DNA of 64,000 nt, taken from NCBI GenBank assembly GCA_037355855.1, contig CM074759.1, positions 5,270,001-5,334,000 on the forward strand. The letters run 5' to 3'. Every line of letters begins with the position of its first letter. Position 1 is the first letter of the stretch. Positions 1-9,568 of this stretch are shown in pieces. Source of the stretch: Pseudo-nitzschia pungens. Lineage: Eukaryota > Bacillariophyta > Bacillariophyceae > Bacillariales > Bacillariaceae. The position numbers were made by a program, and so were the translations under genes. The notes beneath the pieces were generated by a model. The model was not told the origin of the DNA and searched no databases. It saw only the letters and a program-made list of their open reading frames with translations.

Positions 1-1
1 G

Positions 2-317
2 GGGAAGTATGCCTACAAGAGACTCGCGATGGGCATCGCGTGCGCTCCGGACATCTTCCAGTCAGTAATGATGAACCTACTGGGGGATCTGGACTATGTC
101 CTCATCTACATCGATGACATCCTGATCATTCAACAGGAGGGAGAGTCAGAACAAGACCATCTCAACAAGATTGATACAGTCCTACAGAGACTGGATGATG
201 CGAGCTTTCAAGCTAACCTCCGGAAATCCTTCTTCATGCAAAAAGAAGTGGAATACCTGGGATTCCTATTAACAACAGAGGGCATTCAACCCCAGCCAAA
301 GAAGCTGGAGGCGATGA
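2..317 (+). pseudogene. gypsy1 pol, part 1: reverse transcriptase fragment
   Basis: Ty3/gypsy reverse transcriptase palm segment, open in frame 2 from the window edge. The catalytic motif YIDDILI is visible near residue 36, followed by the sequence typical of the palm/thumb (EVEYLGFLLTTEGI). The reading frame stops only because an LTR element is inserted at 318. Coding resumes after the second LTR at 3254 with the 5-bp target duplication GATGA (313-317 and 3254-3258). The start of the gene lies left of the window. The same gene continues at 3259-3425 and 14409-16138. It belongs to a different gypsy family from gypsy2 and gypsy3, which have YIDDIGIW here. Confidence 0.9.
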
Positions 318-623
318 TGTAACACTCTAGGGTAGAATTAGATGGAAGGTTGATAATATTGTGTTACAAAGAGAATAGTTGAATACTTTACGAGATGGGA
401 ATGATTTCTTGAGTATGGAATGAATGAGCGATCGAACATTAATAATGTTCGTCGGGCATAATATCAATAATGGGAATCTTTGTTTATCTTGATATTCGAC
501 AGCATCCGTTGTATGTGTATGTATACCAAACATACATACCTGAATATCATATATATTGGAGTACATGCGGGATTCAATAATCATTTAGAGCCCTAGTAGA
601 GTAACATACGGTAGCATGTTACA
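318..623 (-). repeat. 3' LTR of gag-only element
   Basis: 306 bp, TGT...ACA ends with the inverted pair TGTAAC/GTTACA. Compared with 2948-3253 it differs only at position 495. Preceded by GATGA (target duplication). On its right, read on the minus strand, a short purine stretch (GGGGAA) is the probable polypurine tract. Confidence 0.93.
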
Positions 624-1645
624 TAGTTCCCCAATGATTAGGTGAAGTTTGCATGTGTTTCAATAGGATAGGTTCGGAGGTGTAGTAGTGCCAGTTGAAG
701 TTGTGATATTCGAGGATATATGCCGTTGGAAATATTTCTGAAGATATATGGTAATGTAGATCGAAGTGGGATTGAAGAAGGTTCTTTGACACTGAAAGAA
801 TCAAAGATTTGTTTCTTGTTCTTGAGAAGGTTCATAGTGACATGCTAAAAAATAGCAAAAAGAGTCGAAGAAAATTCTTTTCCTCCCCCAACTGTGATGT
901 ACCTCCTCGGGTAGTGGAGCTGATTTTGAATTTGCTCTTAGGCATAAAGACACCTCCTGTTGTAATAGGAGTTAGGTAGGTGAAAAGCCGAGCGTTGGAT
1001 GTGTTGGTTGCCGTATCTGCAATTGTTTGTTAACGCAGAGAGGGGACGCATTGTTAGGTACGGTATTATTGTGCAGTATGTTAGCAACGTTGCCGTATAC
1101 TTTGCCGGTCTTTATTTGGGTGTATTTGCAGCAGTCTACTGGAGTTTTGAATTTGTAACTCCAGAGCACCTCTGTGGGTTTCGAATATGGTTTTTGTGGG
1201 ATTGCTCTAATAGTTTTCGGAGCTCCCTGTGGACTATTTGTTTGTCCGGAACAAGGTTGGCCTTGTTGTTGCTGCTGTACCCTTATCGAGATCGATATCG
1301 ATAGATTCGATTTGATTGTTTGATTCGTTTGGCTTAAGCGTCTGTACCCTTGCAATTGGTTTGCGTCCAAACCTCTTGCTTTCTGTTTGGTTAGTTGCCA
1401 TTGAATGAATCTGTTATTTTATTCGGTTGATTGTTGCCGTCACGTGGGAGCGGACTGGAGCGCTTTGTGTTAGTTTTGTTTGCAACAGGGCTCATCTCTG
1501 TAGGTTCCTTCCCTTCTTTTCTTGGGAGTTCTCCTCCATGCGTCTTCCCAGTCAGCAGGGCTGATCTGGCATCAGTTCCAGGGGAGCTGAAGGCACGGTG
1601 CTGGATACTGTGATCCTTATTGGTTATTGTTGTTTGGTATGGTGG
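624..1645 (-). other. Post-gag region with pol-leader remnant and LINE-5'UTR-like segment
   Basis: Directly after the gag stop, reading in the same frame, residues resembling the gypsy2 Gag-Pol spacer (ALLTGKTHGGELP...KEGKEPT) can be read for about 60 codons, with a small indel; the protease and everything downstream are absent. The stretch around 1125-1285 also resembles the LINE 5'UTR (about 34825-34975), sharing for example CTCCAGAGCACCTCTGTGGG. No gene that I would call. 624-970 shows nothing recognisable. Confidence 0.7.
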
Positions 1646-2734
1646 CTATGGTTGCCAAGTGAGGCTGCCGTCGAAGTTTCTACCGACGCGTCCTCCATGT
1701 TGTAAGCAGTATGATTCAATTGCTTGCTTTACGTGGGCTTGGAGCGATTCCGTTGAAGCAGTGCTGCCAATTTTATTGTTTCCAGTTTCATTGCTAGGGG
1801 CCGTAGCAGTGCTGTTGTTGCTGCTATGGCTCTTATTCTTCTTTGAATATCTATTCTTTGGACACTCGGACCAGTCGTGGTCGTGACCAGGAATTCGGCA
1901 GGGATTGTTGTATTTCCTTTTGTTACTGGGTGGCTCTTGCTCTTGCTCTTCTTCAGATTCAGCGTCGCTGTCGCTGTCCGAATTAGAGCTGTTGCTATCG
2001 ATGCTGTCAGCGTCTGAATCAGAGCTGTTGCTGTCGGGATCGATGCTTTCAGCGTCCGAACCGGTGGCCGATGCTTGTTTTCTTTTGCTTTGACGCTCTA
2101 AACAGCTCATGTGGTCCACTATAAATCGCACAGTGGTATTCTCGTGGATTCCTTGGTGGATTAGACCATAGCTGTTGATCCATTTGTATGGGAAGCTGTG
2201 TAGCAGAATGGTGTTGGCTTCTGTTGCTGATAGGTCAGCGCCGTGGCCTTGGAGTCTTTTGGTATACTTGAAGAGAATTTGCATTCGGTCTGCATGGTCT
2301 TTGCATGAGACGTTGCTTGGTTTCTTGCAGGCGGAGCTTCGGAGATAAGTGTGCATGATATCTTTGGCGTCTGTTGCATTGCAATATTCTTTGATAAAGT
2401 CATTGATTGCTGCTTCGTATCCTTCGATGCTGCTTTCATATTGGTATTCGTCGGCTTCTAATGGATCCTGTAGCATGTGCATCCATTTGGTTTGGGCATC
2501 TGTATTTAGGCATCTGCTGAAGTGAGTGATGTAGTCGGTGGTTGGTAGTCCTAGGAGCTTTGCGGCGTTCCTGAAGGCTTCGTCGACAAATAGGAATTCT
2601 TCTAGGCCTCCCTTGTTGGTGAATAGGGGGATCTTCATGCTGTCTTGGTTAATGGAGAGCTTGGTTCTCTTGGGCTTTCTTCTGTTGAAGGAAGGGATGT
2701 AATTGATTGGAGGATCTCTGTAAAGTCCTGCCAT
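1646..2734 (-). CDS. gag: Gag of gag-only LTR element
   Basis: 362-residue Gag-like structural protein, ATG at 2734. Aligns along its length with the Gags of gypsy2 and gypsy3 (shared MAGLYRDPPI start, MKIPLFT, FVDEAFRNAAKL, LTHFSRCL-TDAQ-KW, DIMHTYLRSS, FIVDHMSC). Between the capsid-like part and the nucleic-acid-binding part lies an acidic Ser/Asp/Glu tract (about residues 225-265), unlike the Asn/Lys-rich tract of the other two copies. Then comes a zinc-knuckle-like CRIPGHDHDWSEC (about residue 283). Role: particle assembly and RNA packaging (family knowledge). It ends with TAG where the other copies have TGA. Confidence 0.85.
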   Translation of the reverse strand: MAGLYRDPPINYIPSFNRRKPKRTKLSINQDSMKIPLFTNKGGLEEFLFVDEAFRNAAKLLGLPTTDYITHFSRCLNTDAQTKWMHMLQDPLEADEYQYESSIEGYEAAINDFIKEYCNATDAKDIMHTYLRSSACKKPSNVSCKDHADRMQILFKYTKRLQGHGADLSATEANTILLHSFPYKWINSYGLIHQGIHENTTVRFIVDHMSCLERQSKRKQASATGSDAESIDPDSNSSDSDADSIDSNSSNSDSDSDAESEEEQEQEPPSNKRKYNNPCRIPGHDHDWSECPKNRYSKKNKSHSSNNSTATAPSNETGNNKIGSTASTESLQAHVKQAIESYCLQHGGRVGRNFDGSLTWQP

Positions 2735-2934
2735 GATTTTCTTTTGGTCGATTCGGTGTTCGATCGATTCGGTGTTCGATCGATTCGATTCGGTTAGCGA
2801 TCGATTCTTTCTTTCGGAGGTTCCGATTGTAGGATTTTGCTTGTCAGGGTATCGATGTATCCCTGTTGTTTAGGATAAAGGATGTTTTGGATTCAGTACT
2901 GAGTTGGTTCTTTTTGTCTTCTACTTTCAAGCGG

Positions 2935-2948
2935 ACAGTAATTACTGT
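2935..2948. promoter_or_regulatory. Palindrome at 5'LTR/leader junction (primer-site position)
   Basis: ACAGTAATTACTGT, a perfect 14-nt palindrome overlapping the LTR edge by one base, exactly where a tRNA primer-binding site is expected on the minus strand. The same palindrome sits at the same place in gypsy3 (30931-30944). No TGG-starting tRNA-complementary site is seen next to it. Confidence 0.6.
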
Positions 2949-3253
2949 GTAACACTCTAGGGTAGAATTAGATGGAAGGTTGATAATATTGTGTTACAAA
3001 GAGAATAGTTGAATACTTTACGAGATGGGAATGATTTCTTGAGTATGGAATGAATGAGCGATCGAACATTAATAATGTTCGTCGGGCATAATATCAATAA
3101 TGGGAATCTTTGTTTATCTTGATACTCGACAGCATCCGTTGTATGTGTATGTATACCAAACATACATACCTGAATATCATATATATTGGAGTACATGCGG
3201 GATTCAATAATCATTTAGAGCCCTAGTAGAGTAACATACGGTAGCATGTTACA
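2948..3253 (-). repeat. 5' LTR of gag-only element
   Basis: 306 bp, one mismatch to 318-623, followed by the target duplication GATGA at 3254-3258. It should carry the promoter for minus-strand transcription; no specific core promoter motif is claimed. Confidence 0.93.
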
Positions 3254-3425
3254 GATGAAGCGCCTGGAAGCCCCCAAGAACACAAAACAACTGAAGATGT
3301 TCCTTGGAATGGTAAATTTCTACAGGGATATGTGGAAGCGCCGCTCCCACATCCTTGCCCCCCTCAACAAGCTTGCGGGTAAGAAGGGCAAAAGAAATTG
3401 GTACTGGGTTCCAGCAGAGCAGAAA
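3254..3425 (+). pseudogene. gypsy1 pol, part 2: RT/RNase H connection
   Basis: Continuation of gypsy1 pol after the gag-only insertion. It encodes the RT C-terminal connection (QLKMFLGMVNFYRDMW, then RRSHILAPL), characteristic of Ty3/gypsy polymerases just before RNase H. The frame is cut at 3426 by the (TAA)n tail of LINE A. Bases 3407-3425 are the left copy of the 19-bp target duplication, repeated at 14390-14408. Confidence 0.9.
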
Positions 3426-3727
3426 TAATAATAATAATATACGTATTTAAATAACTTTAATCACCAAAGGTGAAACTAAATTACTCAGTCTGTAACCAGA
3501 CTTTAACGTCGCCTCCATCATAGAGTCAGGACCCCAAGTGGCAGAACGACAAATTTTCAAACAAACCTTGAACATCAAGCAGGGAAAAAGACAAACAAGT
3601 CCCACAAAATAGGGACTTGAGAGAAAGTGAAATGGGAGTGAAGATATTGGGATAAGATCCAGTATCAAAAGGGATGGGACAGGATGAGAAGCAGGAACAG
3701 AAGACAAAACCAAGGTACAAAGTGTAA

Positions 3728-6700
3728 TCAACCCTGAGGTCCAGTAAGCCAGGCTCTGAGAAGAGCAGCCTCTTGTTGGTATGGCTGCACTGGTTGGACA
3801 GGCGCTGCATATTGCTTCCTTGCAAGGTGGATGGTTGCAAGCCACTGCCGCTTGGCAGTCAGGGTGTAACCTTGTAGGACGTGGAAAGGGGTTTGTAACA
3901 GGGAGTGTGACTGGGGAAGTGCACCAGCTGCACCAATTGCCAATTCTGAAGTGATGGAAGCATCAAGTGATTGGTGTTGTTCAGCATCAAGGGTACCCCC
4001 AGGACCATGGAGTCGTTCATTCCTATAAGTCCAAAGATCCCAGGAGGTAAGAAAGAACTGATGGATGATAGCTGTAGCCCAACGTTTGGGAGAGCGCTTG
4101 CTTCCAATGTGGGAGTAGTAGTCAGCCTGAATTTGGTACCAGCGAGGAGACCACCTACCAAGAAGCCAGTTGTGCCAGCCAATAGTCCTCTGTGCCCTGA
4201 CAGCAGACGCAATTGCAAGTGAGTAGGATGATGGATAAATGGTCTGGCCCTTCCGAACTCTGGTGAGAAGATCCACAATGGCAACAACCAATGATGGATC
4301 AGTTTGTTCAACTTCAAGCCTCTTCTGCAGTGGTCCCTTGAAAGCTGACACACTGTGCGTGACAGCCCCAGTGTCCTTGCAGGAGAGCACATGAGAAACC
4401 TTCTCGTTGTCTGCATCACACAAGGGACACCTAGAGTGATCCTGATACTGGTAGTGAAGGAGTTGGTTGCCAACACCAATGCATCCAGAAGCAAACTTGA
4501 CAAACCACCTTTGCATGCCAGGAGGTAATCGCTTGAAGGCAGACAGATGGGCACACCAATGGATGGAACTCATAACAGGTTGTGGAATGGGAATGTCATG
4601 GTGGGTCTGCCAATATTTAAGAAGAGGAGGACCAGAAATGGCAACATGCAGAGCATTCTGATCAAACCTTGAACACTTGCATCCATTTAGAGAAAAGGCC
4701 CAGGGCTCTAACACAAGTCTGGGATAGTGATGGGCAGAATCTCTATGGACAGAGAGAAAGGCCTTTGCCATGCTGTCAACCTGATGATTGCGAAGGGCCC
4801 ACCAATCAAGAAAGATTCCAGCTTGATGGCCCTGAACCCATTGAAAGTTCACAGAAATTGGCAGGGCAGAAATCATGTTGCGGATGACATAAACATAATC
4901 AAAAGACTTTTGGGAAATAACCAATGGCCAAGATCCCTGAGCCTGTTTGAGAGCTGTGTCACCATCCAGAGCAATGTTGATAGAGCCAGAAGCAATATCA
5001 AAAAGATTCACCAGAGCAGTGCAACAGGTGAGAACTCCAATGATACCCGCCAGTTCACTCCTGTAGGATGACTGATCCTCAGGGGATCCACTGACAAAAT
5101 TACAGCCAGTGAGGAACAAAGAAGCAGACTTGGTGGAGGTATTGGGTGACAAAATGAAAGCAGAAGTTCCTCTGAGAAGGTCCGGATCAAATGAACCATC
5201 ACATACAGCACTGGCAGTACCACTCGCAATAGCATCAACAAGGTGCTGACAGCCAGTCTGTGGCAGGGAATATTGGTGGAGAAGTACCCTTGGAGACGCA
5301 CAGAGTGCCTCAAAGGCATCTACTGGGGAGTCTGGAAGAGAATCAAATGGATTGTACTCCAGAGGATCCATGTCAGGAGGTTCAGAAACAAAAGCAGAGG
5401 ACCCAACAACGCGTACAACTTGTCCACAAATAACAGGGCAGACAAGCTCAATAGCACATGCTGGTTTGTCAGAAATGAGTTCAGAAGTGACCCTGTATCT
5501 ACCCCTGCCCTGGGAGGTGCTCACAATCCAGCCAGTAGAAGTTTTGGAGAATATTCTGTCGGTGGAAGGAGACAAAAACCAAGGCCAGAGAGAAGCTGTC
5601 TGGGGAGAGAGCCAATGCCCAAGATGGAAAGAAGGAGCCAGTGCCCTGGCTGCAGGGGGTGGACAGGGGGGAAGAAAACATGTCTGAAGAGCCTTAGTCC
5701 ATAAGCGCTTTGCTGCTGGAGGCCAAGATGGAGGACATCTCGGCCAGTCAAGATGATCCCTCAAGTGATTGGAGGATGTCAGCTGGAACGCCATGGGAGA
5801 GAGTCTTTTTCCATCTGGAGTACAAATGTCAGCAAGGGAAATAGCCTTGAGGGACATGCGCATGTGATTCAAGAGGGACAAGTCAGCACCTCGGAAGCCA
5901 GAGTTAACAAAGGCTTGCATGAGATAACAGTCATTGGAACGTAACAGAGGAAGATCTGGGAAGTCTTCAAACAAGCTCACAGGGTGAACAGAGAAAAACT
6001 GCCACACATGTTTGTACCAGCAGGGAGTGACGTATGAAGCAAAAGGATGATATGGGGTGACACCAAGATGGAGAGGAATGCCAAGTTCGAGCCGTAGAGA
6101 CTCAGCAGTTAGCCTGAGAATCCTACCAGTTTGTGAGGACCTGACAGATTCCTGAAAGAGGGTGGCAATATGACTGAACTCTTGGAGGAGGTATGGATGG
6201 ATGAATCCAAAGCCTTGATAGAGGGAAGGACCATAGAACACATGTCTGGGAAATGTCCGTGACATCCCTGCTTTATTCAGCACAGGAACAAGAGCTGGGT
6301 GAATTATCTTAGTCCAAGTGGCCTCATCAAGTTGCGTGACAGGCATGGGGTATTCAACAGACTTCATGAAAGAATACTTGAAGGTGTAGAGGGATGCGCG
6401 CTTCTCACACTTGGAAGCCTTGAGCTGAGAGCCAAAAGACTGAGACTGTGACTGCAAGTGAGCAATCTGTGCTTCCTCATTGCCATCCATGGAGATAAAA
6501 ACCCCAAGAGTCTTGTCAGCATGGTCAACTTCAAAACGATCCAGGGTAGCGCGATTGCCATTCTTGTCAGCAACTGAGAAGTCACCAGGCATGTCAGCAA
6601 TGGAGCGATAATCCCAACCGGATCCATTCCATTTGAAATCAATCAAATAACAGAAGGATTTGGCAGGTTCAATAGCACCACCAGTGGCAATAATCCCACC

Positions 6701-9568
6701 AGCCCACCGGTCAAGAGCTGCCTGAAAGTCAACAGCTAATTCCTCACCAGATGTGGAGGAATCAGAGCCAGCACAAAACAAATCTGTGTCATCCACAAAG
6801 GCAAAACCCACAAGAGAAACAAGTTGCAGTGACAATGAAGTGATAAGATGGACACCATGCCCAGCCTGTTGCATCATTCGGAAGACAATTGTTGACACCA
6901 AAGCCCAAAGAGTTGGACCAATACCATTGCCTTGGCCACAACCACTGAGAGGAACAGGTTCATCACCATACACAGGACCTGACCGACCAAAACCAGTTTT
7001 GATGTGGTGCTTGGCAAGTTGCAAAGTAGACAAAAGAACCTCACACACATGTGCAGGAACCCCAAAGCTTTGGAGAGTGAGACCTGCAATGGGATGAGAG
7101 ATCCTATCATAGCAGCCCTTAGCATCATTCATAGCAACAGCACCAGATCTGCGCTTCTGCCTCAACACATCACAGATGAGCTTCTTGTTCAGGCAGGTGT
7201 TGATGGCCTTGTGGTGTTTCCTGCTTCCATGTTGATCAACAGCCACGGCATTGGCACGTTCAGCATGGGCAAGAATGCGTCTGCCAATCATCTTGTTGTT
7301 GATTTGGAACTCAGGAGACATCAGCTGAATAAGCCTCATCTTATCCACTCTATATTCACCAGGTTTCTTGAAGATTTCAACATCAGTGATGACCTGCCAA
7401 GCAGAAGGAGAGAAGCCAACAATCAATGGGACAGATCTCAGGAGAGTGTCAAACTTGTTCAACTGGGGATCCAGGGCAAATGCCTTGTGGTGGGAAAAAC
7501 TCAAACAAGAAGGTTCACTTGCTGTGCGTTCCCTCTGGCGTTTCCAGGCAGCAGCATTGTCAGCTGGACACACTGAATAGTCAAAGGGGGGCAAACTCAG
7601 TATAGAGTCAGGGACTTTGAGACAGGAAAGAAATTCAGAAAGGTATTTGTCAGTGGCAGGAGGAGGATTATATGTGCCATCAAGAACTTGAGCAGAAGCA
7701 TGTGCTGTGCCTAGATAGCCAAAATCTTGAATGAAGGAGGGAGTCATGGAAGGAGTGCCAATACACTGCTGTTGACGCCGGACATTGGATTCAGCCATAG
7801 CTGGAACCATAGTAGACTGGGACTCCAAGACCTGTTCAACACCATCATGGCCAACTGCAATAGCTCTCAAGACAGCTGACTTGTTGACACGTCCCCGAAT
7901 AGACCTAGCAGCAAGGCCAAGCTCTCTTTGAAGGCGTTCCCTGCGCATCCTGGCACGAATCTGGGAAGCATCCTGGTTGTGAGGTTTGCCTTCAGCAAGA
8001 AGTGCATCCACCAGGCCTTGATTGAAGGAGTCTCTCCATGAGGGGGCCAATTTCTTCACTGCCCGGTATTGCCTGTAAGCTTGTTTCAGATGGAGGATAG
8101 CACTGGAAAGGTCACTGTGTTCTCCTTTGTAGAGAGAAAGCTTGCAGGCCAACCTTTTCAAAACAGTATGACTGGTGGACACACCCTGTCTCAACTTAAC
8201 AACACGCCTCCAAAAGTCAATGGTATCACGATAGACTTGCAGCTTTGGGGACCATGGAACCAGACCAGCTTTAGTGTGGCAGAGGTTTTGGTCAACAGAG
8301 AGCCTGAGAGAGGTAGAGGTTTCATGGAGTACTTCATATGTGGTGATGAGATCAGTGCGCACAGAAACATCCCCAGACTGAAACTGAGCCAGGAGGTGCT
8401 CCAGCTTAGCCTGGAGAGAAAACACTCCAGCCTTAAGAAAGCTGTGCCTCACTCGCTTGAAATACCGTTGGCGCAGATGAGGGTGAGAGGACTGGAGTTT
8501 GGAATGAGAGAATCTCACAGGAGGTGGAAGATGTTTGCCCATAAGGCTGCAATTACAAACCTCAATCCAAAGCAGTCTATGGTCAGATTCCATACCATGG
8601 ACACCTCCAAAGGGACAATACCCAGCCCTGAGAACATCAACATTCTCAGAGACCCAAATGGCATCAATTGGTGTTCTGGTAGTGTTTCGGTTGTGAGTGG
8701 CAGGAGGAGAAGACGTACTATGAAGGGTAAGAATGGCATCTCTGAAGCCAAGAGCCTTGAGCTCAAAAGACAAGCCATCAGTCCTGACATCAGCATTCTG
8801 GTCAATCCCAACAATGACTTGATCACCTGCACCCAGGCAGACCTGAAGGGCAGCAGTCAAATCCCTGTGAAAGAGAATGCATGGATTGGGACTGAAAAGA
8901 TTTTCAGCGGCCTGAAAGTATCGGTACTGTTGATTCCAGACTGAGCCAAGATCCCTATCATTTTCAACTGGGCAGTAGGCAGAAAACATGGTGACATTGT
9001 AGCCATCCCTGCCCTGAAACTTGACAAAGGACCATCTACCAAGACCAGATGGATCAGCTCCATGTGCAACCTTGTGTGAGCTGAACAGCTGGTCAATGGA
9101 AAAACCTGTACCGCCAGGCTGAAGCCAAGAGCAGGCAGAAGCTTCATGCTTGTTGTTAGCAAGATAAGAAAAACTTGAGGGACTGACATGCTTCATGCGC
9201 CGATTGAAAAGGTCACAGGGCAGGAGTTTGGATTCATTCAAACAATGTTCAGCAAAAAGAGCCACACTGGCATTGCTCTTGACAAATTGACGGGCGTTGT
9301 GCTTGGACATGGACATAAAGGCAGCTCTGCGCTGTGGTCCAATGTTTTGGAATGTGATGATGGTGGAGTTAGAGGATGGAGCTTGAGGAAAGGAATGACC
9401 AAAAGTGTCAGAATCCTTAGCAGCAAGAGATTCTCCATGAAGAGTTAATTGGACAAAATGAGGGACAGGGGAAGAGTCGGAGGGGGAAAAAGGAGAAACA
9501 GGAGAAGCATTGATGGGATTTGGATTGGAAGGCATCCCATCACACCTCATATCAGAAGAGCTAACCAT
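3728..9568 (-). CDS. LINE A ORF2: endonuclease / reverse transcriptase / RNase H
   Basis: 1,946 codons from the ATG at 9568, which overlaps the ORF1 stop (ATGGTTAG). Domains: APE-type endonuclease (about 20-335; ITFQNIG, LNESK, YCPVEND, GIDQNADV near 254, TPIDAIW, SDHRLLW near 328); reverse transcriptase (about 690-1000; NDAKGCYD near 812, GQGNGIGP near 878, FVDDTD near 924); RNase H (about 1455-1605; CDGSF, YRSELAG, ALDGDTAL, NHQVDSMAK, giving the D-E-D-D set); and a C-terminal CPLC-x8-HVLSC zinc finger near 1713. The enzyme nicks the target and copies LINE RNA onto it (target-primed reverse transcription). No internal stop. A longer frame opens upstream at 9640, but the conserved overlap favours 9568. 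Confidence 0.94.
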   Translation of the reverse strand: MVSSSDMRCDGMPSNPNPINASPVSPFSPSDSSPVPHFVQLTLHGESLAAKDSDTFGHSFPQAPSSNSTIITFQNIGPQRRAAFMSMSKHNARQFVKSNASVALFAEHCLNESKLLPCDLFNRRMKHVSPSSFSYLANNKHEASACSWLQPGGTGFSIDQLFSSHKVAHGADPSGLGRWSFVKFQGRDGYNVTMFSAYCPVENDRDLGSVWNQQYRYFQAAENLFSPNPCILFHRDLTAALQVCLGAGDQVIVGIDQNADVRTDGLSFELKALGFRDAILTLHSTSSPPATHNRNTTRTPIDAIWVSENVDVLRAGYCPFGGVHGMESDHRLLWIEVCNCSLMGKHLPPPVRFSHSKLQSSHPHLRQRYFKRVRHSFLKAGVFSLQAKLEHLLAQFQSGDVSVRTDLITTYEVLHETSTSLRLSVDQNLCHTKAGLVPWSPKLQVYRDTIDFWRRVVKLRQGVSTSHTVLKRLACKLSLYKGEHSDLSSAILHLKQAYRQYRAVKKLAPSWRDSFNQGLVDALLAEGKPHNQDASQIRARMRRERLQRELGLAARSIRGRVNKSAVLRAIAVGHDGVEQVLESQSTMVPAMAESNVRRQQQCIGTPSMTPSFIQDFGYLGTAHASAQVLDGTYNPPPATDKYLSEFLSCLKVPDSILSLPPFDYSVCPADNAAAWKRQRERTASEPSCLSFSHHKAFALDPQLNKFDTLLRSVPLIVGFSPSAWQVITDVEIFKKPGEYRVDKMRLIQLMSPEFQINNKMIGRRILAHAERANAVAVDQHGSRKHHKAINTCLNKKLICDVLRQKRRSGAVAMNDAKGCYDRISHPIAGLTLQSFGVPAHVCEVLLSTLQLAKHHIKTGFGRSGPVYGDEPVPLSGCGQGNGIGPTLWALVSTIVFRMMQQAGHGVHLITSLSLQLVSLVGFAFVDDTDLFCAGSDSSTSGEELAVDFQAALDRWAGGIIATGGAIEPAKSFCYLIDFKWNGSGWDYRSIADMPGDFSVADKNGNRATLDRFEVDHADKTLGVFISMDGNEEAQIAHLQSQSQSFGSQLKASKCEKRASLYTFKYSFMKSVEYPMPVTQLDEATWTKIIHPALVPVLNKAGMSRTFPRHVFYGPSLYQGFGFIHPYLLQEFSHIATLFQESVRSSQTGRILRLTAESLRLELGIPLHLGVTPYHPFASYVTPCWYKHVWQFFSVHPVSLFEDFPDLPLLRSNDCYLMQAFVNSGFRGADLSLLNHMRMSLKAISLADICTPDGKRLSPMAFQLTSSNHLRDHLDWPRCPPSWPPAAKRLWTKALQTCFLPPCPPPAARALAPSFHLGHWLSPQTASLWPWFLSPSTDRIFSKTSTGWIVSTSQGRGRYRVTSELISDKPACAIELVCPVICGQVVRVVGSSAFVSEPPDMDPLEYNPFDSLPDSPVDAFEALCASPRVLLHQYSLPQTGCQHLVDAIASGTASAVCDGSFDPDLLRGTSAFILSPNTSTKSASLFLTGCNFVSGSPEDQSSYRSELAGIIGVLTCCTALVNLFDIASGSINIALDGDTALKQAQGSWPLVISQKSFDYVYVIRNMISALPISVNFQWVQGHQAGIFLDWWALRNHQVDSMAKAFLSVHRDSAHHYPRLVLEPWAFSLNGCKCSRFDQNALHVAISGPPLLKYWQTHHDIPIPQPVMSSIHWCAHLSAFKRLPPGMQRWFVKFASGCIGVGNQLLHYQYQDHSRCPLCDADNEKVSHVLSCKDTGAVTHSVSAFKGPLQKRLEVEQTDPSLVVAIVDLLTRVRKGQTIYPSSYSLAIASAVRAQRTIGWHNWLLGRWSPRWYQIQADYYSHIGSKRSPKRWATAIIHQFFLTSWDLWTYRNERLHGPGGTLDAEQHQSLDASITSELAIGAAGALPQSHSLLQTPFHVLQGYTLTAKRQWLATIHLARKQYAAPVQPVQPYQQEAALLRAWLTGPQG

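Larger units (their letters stand above)
318..3253 (-). mobile_element. Gag-only (non-autonomous) LTR retrotransposon
   Basis: A complete 2,936-bp element flanked by GATGA target duplications, with two 306-bp LTRs (TGTAACAC...ATGTTACA) that differ at one position (T495 versus C3125). Transcription runs on the minus strand: 5' LTR 2948-3253, leader, gag, a short pol-leader remnant, then 3' LTR 318-623. No protease, reverse transcriptase or integrase is present, so it needs enzymes in trans, most plausibly from a relative of gypsy2/gypsy3, which share its Gag and leader features. Near-identical LTRs mean a recent insertion. Confidence 0.92.

Noticed and set aside
972..1370. 132-codon minus-strand frame with Gln run in the gag-only element
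   Set aside because: Lies after the gag stop in a region resembling the gypsy spacer and LINE 5'UTR; no protein motif, so treated as noncoding remnant.
8069..8944. 291-codon plus-strand frame inside LINE A ORF2
   Set aside because: Antisense shadow of the conserved endonuclease-coding strand; matching shadows occur in every LINE copy.
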